Position numbers and translations under genes: made by a program. A stretch of 64,000 nt of DNA from a methanogenic archaeon ISO4-H5. GTDB taxonomy: Archaea > Thermoplasmatota > Thermoplasmata > Methanomassiliicoccales > Methanomethylophilaceae. Positions 1 through 7,500 of the stretch are shown piece by piece. The notes beneath the pieces are model-generated. The model ran no database searches, was not told where the DNA came from, and worked only from the letters and a program-made list of their open reading frames with translations. The stretch spans positions 1,612,001 to 1,676,000 of the forward strand of contig CP014214.1 of NCBI GenBank assembly GCA_001560915.1, given 5' to 3'. Numbering within the stretch: position 1 is the first letter of the stretch; each line of letters opens with the position of its first letter.

Positions 1-165
1 ATGAGGACACCGCATCCCGAATGGAGCGGGATCGATGTCAATAGGATCAACGCCGATGGACGCAGGGAATGGCTGAAGAAAAGCACAACCGTCCAAAGAT
101 GCAGGGAGAGACTGCATCCACCAGGATACAAGGCACCGGCCCTGACCCACAGGTTGGGCGAGTGA
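1..165 (+). CDS. VapE-like replication protein, C-terminal end only (copy A)
   Basis: This is the last 54 codons of a gene that starts left of the window; it ends in TGA. The frame is open from the first base and the residues match the C-terminus of the complete VapE-like protein at 36181-37794 with only a few changes (both read RTPHPEWSGIDV near the start and end ALTHRLGE). No catalytic motif lies in this part, so the function rests on the full-length paralogue. Iterons follow directly after the stop, exactly as in copy B, so the left edge of the window cuts a second, related element. Confidence 0.85.
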   Translation: MRTPHPEWSGIDVNRINADGRREWLKKSTTVQRCRERLHPPGYKAPALTHRLGE

Positions 166-261
166 TGTTACACTGTTACAGTGTTACACCGAATTCATAC
201 GCACGCGCATGTATGCATGCTCAAATCATATAATCACTGTAACAAGTGTAACAGTGTAACA
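166..261. repeat. Inverted iteron array, copy A (3 x TGTTACA / 3 x TGTAACA)
   Basis: TGTTACA occurs at 166-172, 174-180 and 182-188 (8-bp steps). Its reverse complement TGTAACA occurs at 238-244, 247-253 and 255-261. About 50 bp separate the two half-arrays. The array starts right after the stop of the VapE-like gene. The same arrangement with the same 9/8 spacing is present at 37795-37890. Such an array beside a primase/helicase-type gene suggests a replication origin or the binding site of the element's initiator; this is inference. Confidence 0.75.
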
Positions 262-551
262 AGTAAGAGAATGACTAAAAAATTCCGAAACCCACTCGAA
301 AAACCACTTCACCAGGACAGAGTATACACAAAAACGGAACCTCATCCGATGAATGAGTCGTCCGGGAGTGCAATTGATGTATACTCCGCCTCTGTGTACC
401 TCTTTTCGATTACCGATTCCGACGTGAAGATGGTAACCTCACATGCCGTTTCTGAGCGATGCTGTCACCGACAGACTCGAAAAACTGCTCGTATTTCGGG
501 GAGACAAGATAGATATATACGCGCGCGAGGGGTGTTTCGGTGGTGGAGGAT
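262..551. other. Conserved non-coding block between iterons and ATPase gene (copy A)
   Basis: No convincing gene. Pieces are shared with 37891-38280 of copy B, including an identical 20-base stretch starting TCCGATGAATGAG (about 346 here, about 37974 in B), a run ending in GTATAC just before it, and a match around AAGATAGATATATACGCGCG. Conservation without a shared reading frame suggests part of a replication or maintenance locus, or a shared 3' UTR of the convergent VapE and ATPase genes. Confidence 0.45.
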
Positions 552-1754
552 TTACTCTCCGCCGGTTTTGATACGTTTGTAACGATCGGGGTTGGTCTCG
601 GACTTATCTGCTGACCAAACGTACCCCAGCTGCTCGGATTTCCTCCTCAGGGTGGTCGCCGGTATGCCGAAGGCCCTGGATATCGATTCGTCCGTTAGTC
701 CCATAGACTTGATCTTCGCCGCCGCGGTCACCAGGATATCCTCCGAGCTCTTCGCCCCCTCCGATTCGATCTCCTTCATGTCGCGGTAGAATCCTCTGAT
801 GGCATCGACCATCTCGTAACTGGAGACGTTGCCCGTGGCAGAGATGAAGGCCTTGAAATCGAATCCGTCCCCGACGGAGAACTCCGCCGAGGCCTTGTGG
901 TCATAACAGAACTCCCCCTCCTTCAGTTTCTCCGGAGGAGCGGTCCAGGAAAGACGTGGTACCCACATGCCCACTGGGTCCTCCTTCGCGCTGTACTGCA
1001 TGAATATCGCATCGCGGGGATCCCTTTTCGAATGGAGTCTGTTGATTACCGCTTTGGCTTGTTTCTCATCCTTCATCCACATGATGTTGACGTTGCCGGC
1101 GACCTCCTCATCGTCTATGAAATACCTGAATGCAGGCCCCATGTTCTTGACAACAGGTGATAAGAGCCAGACTGCGATATTGAACTTCCTTATGATGCCC
1201 ATGAACGTCTTCATGGAGGTCACGGTGGCGGTACCGTTGTGCTCCCCGAGAAGAAAGTTCTGGGCCTCGTCGAGGATTAGGAGGAGATTCTCTCCTTTCT
1301 CCAGAACATCGGCGGCTATCGGGAAGAGTTCCTTCATCGATATTATGTGATGCACTCCTTTCGGATAGTCGGTAACGAATCTGTTCCCCTCCTTCCTCAG
1401 GAAGATCACATTGGTGGCGATCCTCCATCTGCCGAGTTCGGGATACTTCCCGCTGACCAGCATCTGTCCGAATGAGATCGCGGCATGGGTCTTTCCGCCT
1501 CCCCTGCGGCCGGAAGTCACCATGAGAGAGCCCGGTTTGAAAGCCATCTGATAGTACTCAAGAGCGGGATCCACTTTGGGTTTGGGCGCTTCGGTCTTCT
1601 TCGCTGCCTTTTCCCTCCACTCGGCCATCTCTGCACGGCCTTCGGGTGTGTTGCAGTGTGCCAGTATCGCTCTCGATATCGAGGATTTGGTGTAATCCCT
1701 CCCCTCCTGCCTGTGACGGCGTTTCGAACGATAATCATTCATCGAAAACCGCAT
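552..1754 (-). CDS. P-loop ATPase with C-terminal HTH, element copy A
   Basis: A 400-residue soluble ATPase. Walker A is SGRRGGGKT at residues 81-89 and Walker B is LLLILDEAQNF near 156-166. Residues about 340-385 form a helix-turn-helix-like tail (KSMGLTDESISRAFGIPATTLRR) that is conserved in the paralogue at 38281-39414, while the rest has diverged strongly. The general layout recalls plasmid or viral DNA-translocating or packaging ATPases (Zot/FtsK-like), but I cannot assign a family. The start may be at 1754 or, 12 bases in, at 1742; either overlaps the upstream gene, so the two are probably translationally coupled. It converges on the VapE-like gene across the iterons. Confidence 0.8.
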   Translation of the reverse strand: MRFSMNDYRSKRRHRQEGRDYTKSSISRAILAHCNTPEGRAEMAEWREKAAKKTEAPKPKVDPALEYYQMAFKPGSLMVTSGRRGGGKTHAAISFGQMLVSGKYPELGRWRIATNVIFLRKEGNRFVTDYPKGVHHIISMKELFPIAADVLEKGENLLLILDEAQNFLLGEHNGTATVTSMKTFMGIIRKFNIAVWLLSPVVKNMGPAFRYFIDDEEVAGNVNIMWMKDEKQAKAVINRLHSKRDPRDAIFMQYSAKEDPVGMWVPRLSWTAPPEKLKEGEFCYDHKASAEFSVGDGFDFKAFISATGNVSSYEMVDAIRGFYRDMKEIESEGAKSSEDILVTAAAKIKSMGLTDESISRAFGIPATTLRRKSEQLGYVWSADKSETNPDRYKRIKTGGE

Positions 1755-2145
1755 CCTCTATCTCTTCGCAGCAATCCAGATCCAGCATCTCCTCCAGCAG
1801 CCCGGTCGTGAGGAGGAGCGAGGTTATCTGTCCGATGCATCTCGCATAGGCCAATTGGCTTATGGGGGCCCTCTTGGGAATCGAGCCTTCCGGGATTACG
1901 TTCACCGTCCTTCCCAGACAGTACCCGATGTACGCCTGCAGATTGAGCAGATCGTCGGAATAACGTTCCCCGTATTCCATGCAGGACAGGCACTCCCGGT
2001 AGTGGTACTTCAGTTCCCTGATGTCCAACTCCCTTTCGGAGGGCGTCCTTTTCTTTGCGTCTCCCTTGGAAGTATACGCGATTTCATCTTCTGCGCGTAC
2101 CCCTATATCCGTCTTGTTCTTGCCAGAAATCTTTTTCTCGGACAT
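1735..2145 (-). CDS. Hypothetical 136-aa protein upstream of the element ATPase
   Basis: A small acidic, soluble protein with no recognised domain. The N-terminal 35 residues are charged and probably disordered; the middle has a Cys pair (ECLSC) and a helical stretch, and the tail is acidic with a CC pair. It overlaps the start of the ATPase gene and is its likely operon partner. Copy B has no counterpart between its ATPase and the transporter operon, so the gene is either specific to copy A or was lost from B. Confidence 0.65.
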   Translation of the reverse strand: MSEKKISGKNKTDIGVRAEDEIAYTSKGDAKKRTPSERELDIRELKYHYRECLSCMEYGERYSDDLLNLQAYIGYCLGRTVNVIPEGSIPKRAPISQLAYARCIGQITSLLLTTGLLEEMLDLDCCEEIEDAVFDE

Positions 2146-2186
2146 AACTGGATAGAACGCGTTATGCGTTGATAACCTGTTTCCCA

Positions 2187-2255
2187 GTATACGGGAAAGG
2201 TCGGGTTTTTGCCCGATTTCCGCCGTTTTGTGACAGAGGTATACCTGGAGTATAC
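2187..2255. promoter_or_regulatory. GTATAC palindromes upstream of the ATPase pair (copy A)
   Basis: GTATAC occurs at 2187-2192, 2239-2244 and 2250-2255. The last two are 11 bp apart, about one helical turn, in the context GGTATACCTGGAGTATACC. A similar pair stands at 39618 and 39628 in copy B. They lie between the divergent ATPase and transporter genes and are candidate operator half-sites, probably for the minus-strand genes. Confidence 0.4.
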
Positions 2256-2324
2256 CTATTCAGGAAATGGCCGAAATGCTCCGAAACGCTCGTTTTTTAC
2301 TGGCTAAAAAAATGTGGAATTTTT

Positions 2325-2392
2325 CATTGGATGGTTAGTCGATAATCTATCGCGAGTTTTATTATATTCTAATAAGACGAATATACCATCCA
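2325..2392 (+). promoter_or_regulatory. Promoter/operator of transporter operon A
   Basis: CATTGGATGGT (2325-2335) is followed by the palindrome CGATA-ATC-TATCG (2340-2352), then an AT-rich TATA-like box (about 2361-2368), then ACCATCCA (2385-2392), which is the exact inverse of TGGATGGT at 2328-2335. A GGAG ribosome site follows just before the ATG at 2409. The same arrangement stands before operon B (39703-39770) and, on the minus strand, before the surface-protein genes (29678-29757). It is probably one regulator's site; which regulator is unknown. Confidence 0.7.
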
Positions 2393-2408
2393 GTTGGAGC
2401 ATTGGTCC

Positions 2409-5045
2409 ATGAACAAGACTGTCCCGGTTGTGATCGTTGTCGCCGTAGCTTTGGTAGCGGCAGGTGTGGGAGCCTACGTGCTGATGAACAACGGTTCGTC
2501 GGACGATTACTACACGCCCATTGATGCAGAGAACACCCCGCCTTCGCAGTGGTCCTATTTCGGAGGGGATGTGGGGAGCTTTGGAGTGACCGATGCCAAG
2601 ACCCCTATAACAAAGGATGACATGAAATTGGCGTGGAAATTCGACAAGGCGAAACTCGACCAGGCGGGAGGTACATGGGAAGTACCGAGTTCGTCGATCT
2701 GCGTTGAGGACAGCGTGTTCTTCTACAGCGGGATGGAAAAGACCCTCTACCGCTGCTCCGTATCCACGGGGAAAGAGATCGCCACCGCGAAATGCGAATC
2801 CTCCTCCGTATACAACATGGCTCTGGCCTACGGTGACGGCAAGGTCTTCATCTGTGCTTATGACAAATCTAATTACGCCACCGTGCTCCACGCGTTCGAC
2901 GCGAACACGCTGGAACATCTCTTCCAGAGCGTCCCGGTATCCTCCGACGAGGTCCAGGGGACCATAACCTACAACGACGGCAAGGTCTACTTCGGAACGT
3001 ACAGCGGGGATTATGCCTGCTTCCTCACAACCGATACCGATAAGGACAGGTCCGACGAGACCGTCAAACCCCTCTGGCTGCTGAAATCGGACGGGTGGTA
3101 CAACGCCACGCCGGCCTTCTTCGACGACAGAATCGTCATTGTCCAGCGTGGATTCGACGACGGCGGTGCGACCGCATATCTCATCGATTCCGATACGGGC
3201 GTCGTTCTCGATACCATAAAATTCGACAGGGAGTACTCCTCGTCCGGTGCTACGGCATACGAGGGAAGGGTCTACATCCCTCTCAGCAGGGTCATCGACA
3301 GGACAATCGACCAGCCGAAGGCGGAGACCCCAAAACATCTGATAATCTACTCCTACGAGGTCAAGGATTCTGGATTCGACAAGACCTCGGTGAAGTCCTG
3401 GGAATCGAACTGCGCCGAGGGCAGCACCCAATCCATACCCGTCATCTGGAACGACACCATCTACATCGGAGGCGGAGGCCTCACAACCGGTTCCGATGAA
3501 CCGTTCTGGATCGTCGATATCGCAGATGACGGGACAATGTCCACGCGCGCCAGCTTCCCTGACATCAAGACCAAGGGAACGGCGGCCATAACCACTGCAT
3601 ACGCCACCAAAGAGAACGGATATGCCGTTTACATCTATCTGATGGAATACGGCCATGTCCAGCCCGGGGAGGACATACTTAGCACCAAGGGGTATGCTGA
3701 TATATTCGTGATAAAGGACTCCAAGACCGAAGGTGCCAGTGTTGCGTTCACCATAAGGCCGGAACCCGAACAGTTCTGCTTCCAGAGCTTCAGCATATCC
3801 AAGGACGGATATCTCCTCATCAAGAACGACTCCACGCTCTTCTGCTACCAACCCGGATCAGAATACACTGCATCCGATGTCAGTTCCGCGATCTCCAGGT
3901 TCGTATCGATGAACGAGGAAGGGAATGCGAATTACACGGATTATCTCAGAATCAAAGCGAGATACGATGCACTGGACCAGAGCGGGAAGGAAGCGGTCGG
4001 CAACTACGCCGATTTGGAAGGGGCGTGCGTCTCCCTCACTCTGAAGACGGCATCTGGGGACAAGGTCCTGACCGTACCCAAGGGTAGTCTGGTGGATATC
4101 CCTGCGGTATCCGTCCCCAACGGCAAAATCATTACCGGCTGGGAGTCCGGCGGCTCCCCCTGGTGTTCCTTCAGGGATTGTGTGACCGCAAATACCGTGC
4201 TCACACCCGTCTATGCCGATGCATGTACGGTCAGAGCGGACCCGGACAACGGCGACCCCGCCACGACGCTGCAGGTGGCCAAGGGCTCGAAGCTGCCGTA
4301 CATCGACGAACCCGTCCGTTCCGGATACAGATTCGACGGATGGATGACCGATTCGGAGGACATCTATCTCTCAGGCACCACGGTGGTGAACTCCGACCTC
4401 GACATGTTCGCCAAATGGGTCAAGATAATCACCCTCAAATTCGACACCGACGGCGGATCCGCCGTGAAGGGAACGTACAAGGTCGAACAGGGAAAGACCA
4501 TAGGTAAACTCCCGACTACGCTAAAAGCTGGTTACTCGTTCGGCGGATGGTTCTACAACAGCGTGGAATACACCAAGGATTCCACTTACACGTACAATTA
4601 TGCAGTGACGCTCAAAGCGCACTGGGTGGAGAACCCCGTCGTCACGAAGGACAACGGGAACGGGATCAGCATCACCGGACAGATGCCCAACGACGCCGTG
4701 CTGAGCGTCATGGATCCGCCCAGCACCACGGCCTCCTGCAAATCGGTCATCAACGAGTACAAGAAATCGCATCCGACTGACAACCCTGATAGCCTCAGGC
4801 TGTATCTCGTGGGCGACGGTGTGGATCCGTCCCTGACGTACACCGTGAGGATCGATGTTGGAACGGAACACAACGGAGAGACGTACGACGTCTGTTATTT
4901 CGATGAGACGAAGTCGGTCAAGGTCACAGGAACCGTTACCGACGGCAAACTGACTTTCGATGTCAAGGGCGATGACGAGAGCAGGGGCGAGATCTCGATC
5001 ACCTTCGCCACCGATCCCACATTGGGGATCAAGGACAGGTTGTGA
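2409..5045 (+). CDS. Membrane-anchored beta-propeller protein with InlB-type repeats (operon A, gene 1)
   Basis: This extracellular protein of 878 residues has an N-terminal membrane anchor (residues about 5-27), a PQQ/BamB-like beta-propeller (about 35-480) with repeated glycine-rich blades such as YIGGGG, a short helical linker, three Listeria-Bacteroides (InlB B) repeats (about 545-745, with the GYRFDGW and GYSFGGW signatures) and a C-terminal beta-domain. No C-terminal membrane segment is seen. ATG 2409 is chosen because GGAG precedes it and the copy B paralogue starts identically with MNKTVP; an upstream in-frame TTG is weaker. As first gene of the uptake operon it may bind ligand or attach to a surface. 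The next gene overlaps its stop by 4 bp. Confidence 0.85.
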   Translation: MNKTVPVVIVVAVALVAAGVGAYVLMNNGSSDDYYTPIDAENTPPSQWSYFGGDVGSFGVTDAKTPITKDDMKLAWKFDKAKLDQAGGTWEVPSSSICVEDSVFFYSGMEKTLYRCSVSTGKEIATAKCESSSVYNMALAYGDGKVFICAYDKSNYATVLHAFDANTLEHLFQSVPVSSDEVQGTITYNDGKVYFGTYSGDYACFLTTDTDKDRSDETVKPLWLLKSDGWYNATPAFFDDRIVIVQRGFDDGGATAYLIDSDTGVVLDTIKFDREYSSSGATAYEGRVYIPLSRVIDRTIDQPKAETPKHLIIYSYEVKDSGFDKTSVKSWESNCAEGSTQSIPVIWNDTIYIGGGGLTTGSDEPFWIVDIADDGTMSTRASFPDIKTKGTAAITTAYATKENGYAVYIYLMEYGHVQPGEDILSTKGYADIFVIKDSKTEGASVAFTIRPEPEQFCFQSFSISKDGYLLIKNDSTLFCYQPGSEYTASDVSSAISRFVSMNEEGNANYTDYLRIKARYDALDQSGKEAVGNYADLEGACVSLTLKTASGDKVLTVPKGSLVDIPAVSVPNGKIITGWESGGSPWCSFRDCVTANTVLTPVYADACTVRADPDNGDPATTLQVAKGSKLPYIDEPVRSGYRFDGWMTDSEDIYLSGTTVVNSDLDMFAKWVKIITLKFDTDGGSAVKGTYKVEQGKTIGKLPTTLKAGYSFGGWFYNSVEYTKDSTYTYNYAVTLKAHWVENPVVTKDNGNGISITGQMPNDAVLSVMDPPSTTASCKSVINEYKKSHPTDNPDSLRLYLVGDGVDPSLTYTVRIDVGTEHNGETYDVCYFDETKSVKVTGTVTDGKLTFDVKGDDESRGEISITFATDPTLGIKDRL

Positions 5046-6118
5046 TGGAAATGGAAGGGAAAACAAAGATCGCATTCATCGCCATAGTTGTCGTGGCCAT
5101 GGTCGCGGCCGGCGGAGTCGGCGTATCGGTCCTCGTGGGGAACGACAACGGCTCGGAGGAGAGACCGACCTACAATGCCGAAGTCAACGTGAAGATCGAT
5201 GATGAGTACAAATCCTTCAACGGCAGCGGAAAGACCGTGAAGGAGATCCTCGAGAGTGCCCTCGGAGAGGATGTGAAAGTGGGTGCCAACGGGAACGTTG
5301 CATCGTACAAGGAACAGAAGAACGACAGCAGCCACTCGTGGGTGGTGTTCAGGTTCCAGACACCCAACGGGTGGGTGAACGCAACAGACGACAATCTCGT
5401 GGAAGGCGCGACTCTGGCTCTTGAATTCTCGGAGAAGATCACCGAGAACGGGAAGGTGTCCTACAGCAAGCCGACCCTCGCCGTGACCAAGACAGTGTGG
5501 TTCTTCATCCAGATTCCCGCACTCGACGACATCAAGGACTGCGTGGATTCCGGATCCTTCAAAGTAAGAGAGGATTCGAACGGCAACCCCCTGAAGAGCG
5601 TAGAGGACTGCTACAACGAACTGAAAGACTGGACGGTCAGCGCCGGACTCAGCAGCAACGACCTCAGAACCGGGTTCTGGATCAAGGGCACGGGATCGTA
5701 CATGAACGAAGCCCTGGCCAACGGTCTGCACGAGACATTCTTCAAGGACGATGCCATGACCGTCGAGGACGACGGGGTCACCATCGACTACTGCATCAAC
5801 GGAGAGGTCATGCACTCCTCCCTGAAGAAGAGCGATCTCTACGGCTGGTTCGTTGACTTCCTCGGATGGGGCGACACCCAGCTCAACAACGGCGACTGGA
5901 CCTACTGGTCGCAATACACTTACAATCCCAACGCGAAGACCCTCGACGACGGACGCCAGTGGGAATACGACCAGTGGGCGCTGGGATTCTACGACATGGA
6001 CCTGTACAAGTACGTCGCGCTCGTCCTCCAGACAACCGCCCAGAAGGACGGAGGGGAAATTGATGTGGACATCACCATCCCCACGCCATCGACGATACCC
6101 GAGGAGCTCAAAGCATGA
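5042..6118 (+). CDS. DUF4430 (transcobalamin-like) secreted protein (operon A, gene 2)
   Basis: This 358-residue protein has an N-terminal signal/anchor helix (about 9-28) and two DUF4430-like units. The first (about 40-140) has a GKTVKEILESAL helix and WVNATDD; the second (about 150-335) has the aromatic signature WTYWSQY ... WALGFYD. DUF4430 is related to the C-terminal ligand-binding domain of transcobalamin, so a corrinoid- or cofactor-binding role outside the cell is likely but not shown. The GTG at 5042 overlaps the previous stop (GTGA); ATG 5051 is an alternative and is conserved in copy B, while the ATG at 5045 is not. The downstream gene starts inside its stop codon (ATGA). Confidence 0.85.
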   Translation: MMEMEGKTKIAFIAIVVVAMVAAGGVGVSVLVGNDNGSEERPTYNAEVNVKIDDEYKSFNGSGKTVKEILESALGEDVKVGANGNVASYKEQKNDSSHSWVVFRFQTPNGWVNATDDNLVEGATLALEFSEKITENGKVSYSKPTLAVTKTVWFFIQIPALDDIKDCVDSGSFKVREDSNGNPLKSVEDCYNELKDWTVSAGLSSNDLRTGFWIKGTGSYMNEALANGLHETFFKDDAMTVEDDGVTIDYCINGEVMHSSLKKSDLYGWFVDFLGWGDTQLNNGDWTYWSQYTYNPNAKTLDDGRQWEYDQWALGFYDMDLYKYVALVLQTTAQKDGGEIDVDITIPTPSTIPEELKA

Positions 6119-7500
6119 AGGTGACCCGCACCAAGATCCTCCTGACCGTCACTGTGCTGCTAGCGGTAGCGGTGCTCACTCCAGCGATGGGACTGACCAA
6201 TGCGGAGCGCGACGGAAGGAGCGGCGTGGTGCTGGACTTCGGATATTGGAATACCGAATGGGTCACGATGGACTTCGGCGACGGAATGAACGGATACCAG
6301 GCGCTGGAGAAGGCCTGCGAGCTGAAAGGGTTCACGGTCACGTACACCGACGATGCACACACACAGGTGTACTCGGTGAACGACCAATCCAACCTCCAGG
6401 GCAAAAAATGGGGCATGTACACGCTGAGCGGAGGGAACTGGGTCCCATGCGACGATCCCTCGGATATCTCCCTGGGAAAGAAGGACATAATAACTTGGGC
6501 GAGAGCGAGCGATGCAGGAGATATAGTTCCCGGCACGGACCAATCCGGATTCTCATACTACGGCTACGCGGACAACGGTTACTCGCTCAGGACGGGCGAG
6601 AAGCTGAAGGTCGTCTCCCTGGCCCCGTCGGTCACCGAGACCATATGCGCAGTGGGCGGGCTGGACTACATAGTCGGCACCGATCTTTACAGCAACTATC
6701 CCGAAGGTGTCACACAGGCGAAGAACGACGGGAAGATCAAGAACGTCGGCGGATACTCGGATCCGAACTACGAATGGATCGTGAAATTAGGACCGGATGT
6801 GGTGTTCTGCGAGGGCGGTACGGGAGAACATGTTGCCATGGCCGACAAGCTCCGCAAATCGGGCATAGACTGCGTCGTCACATACGACGTCACCAACGTG
6901 GAGAAACTGTACGACAACATCTGGATCGTCGCATCGGCGATGGGACTCAGCGGGAACGCCAACTCCGTGATATCGGCCTTCAGAGGGACGATCGATGCGG
7001 TCGCGGGAGTCATCGGATACCAGGCATCGGTCAGGACGTTCGTGGCCCTGTCGGCGGATCCTTCCCCGTGGACATCCGGTTCCGATACCTTCGCATCCGA
7101 CATAATATCCAAGGTATCCGGCACCAACGTATTCGATTCCCAGTCATCATCATGGTTCATGGTATCGAAAGAGCAGATCCATTCCAAACAGCCTCAGGTG
7201 ATCATCATAGTCCATTCCGGCGAGATTACCACGCAGGAGCAGTACGACCAGGTGATGGGGTGGATCGACCCCGTATGGCAGGAGACCCCCGCATACAGGA
7301 ACGGAAACGTGTATCTATTCACTGGGAAGGCCGCGGACCTGCTGTCCAGACCCGGTCCGAGACTGTGCGAGGCGGCAGAACTCCTGGGAAAGGCCCTGCA
7401 CCCGGACTCGTTCCTGCAGAGAGATCCTTTAGATTCCATCCCCAAGTACCTGGGGAACGACTACGACATCTATCTGACGTATCAGAGGGCGATAGCATGA
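6115..7500 (+). CDS. DUF4430-BtuF fusion: substrate-binding protein of a B12/Fe-type ABC importer (operon A, gene 3)
   Basis: This 461-residue secreted protein has a signal peptide (1-28), a DUF4430-like domain (about 35-145, with GYQALEKACELKGF and KWGMYTL) and a class III periplasmic-binding domain (Peripla_BP_2, about 160-435). The second domain begins VVSLAPSVTETICAVGG, as in BtuF/FhuD-type proteins, and contains VGGYSDPNYEWIVKLGPDVVF-type core strands. It would deliver ligand to the permease two genes on. Joining DUF4430 to a BtuF domain ties the DUF4430 proteins directly to import. It overlaps both neighbours by 4 bp. Cobalamin/corrinoid is the favoured substrate; iron chelates or haem cannot be excluded. 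Confidence 0.88.
   Translation: MKVTRTKILLTVTVLLAVAVLTPAMGLTNAERDGRSGVVLDFGYWNTEWVTMDFGDGMNGYQALEKACELKGFTVTYTDDAHTQVYSVNDQSNLQGKKWGMYTLSGGNWVPCDDPSDISLGKKDIITWARASDAGDIVPGTDQSGFSYYGYADNGYSLRTGEKLKVVSLAPSVTETICAVGGLDYIVGTDLYSNYPEGVTQAKNDGKIKNVGGYSDPNYEWIVKLGPDVVFCEGGTGEHVAMADKLRKSGIDCVVTYDVTNVEKLYDNIWIVASAMGLSGNANSVISAFRGTIDAVAGVIGYQASVRTFVALSADPSPWTSGSDTFASDIISKVSGTNVFDSQSSSWFMVSKEQIHSKQPQVIIIVHSGEITTQEQYDQVMGWIDPVWQETPAYRNGNVYLFTGKAADLLSRPGPRLCEAAELLGKALHPDSFLQRDPLDSIPKYLGNDYDIYLTYQRAIA

Noticed and set aside
166-261. CRISPR array
   Set aside because: Units are only 7 bases with 1-2 base gaps and inverted halves; no spacers and no cas genes.
181-582. Open frame across the iterons
   Set aside because: Covers a repeat array and a non-coding block, differs in copy B, and has no ribosome site.
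2304-3851. Long minus-strand frame opposite the propeller gene
   Set aside because: Antisense shadow of a strongly supported gene; no ribosome site, no domain, and not kept in copy B at the same length.
5853-7496. N-terminal extension of the propeller gene into one 1163-residue frame
   Set aside because: The extension runs in another frame over the DUF4430 and BtuF-fusion genes and has low-complexity, Arg-rich composition. The true gene starts at ATG 7497 with a signal peptide, as in copy B.
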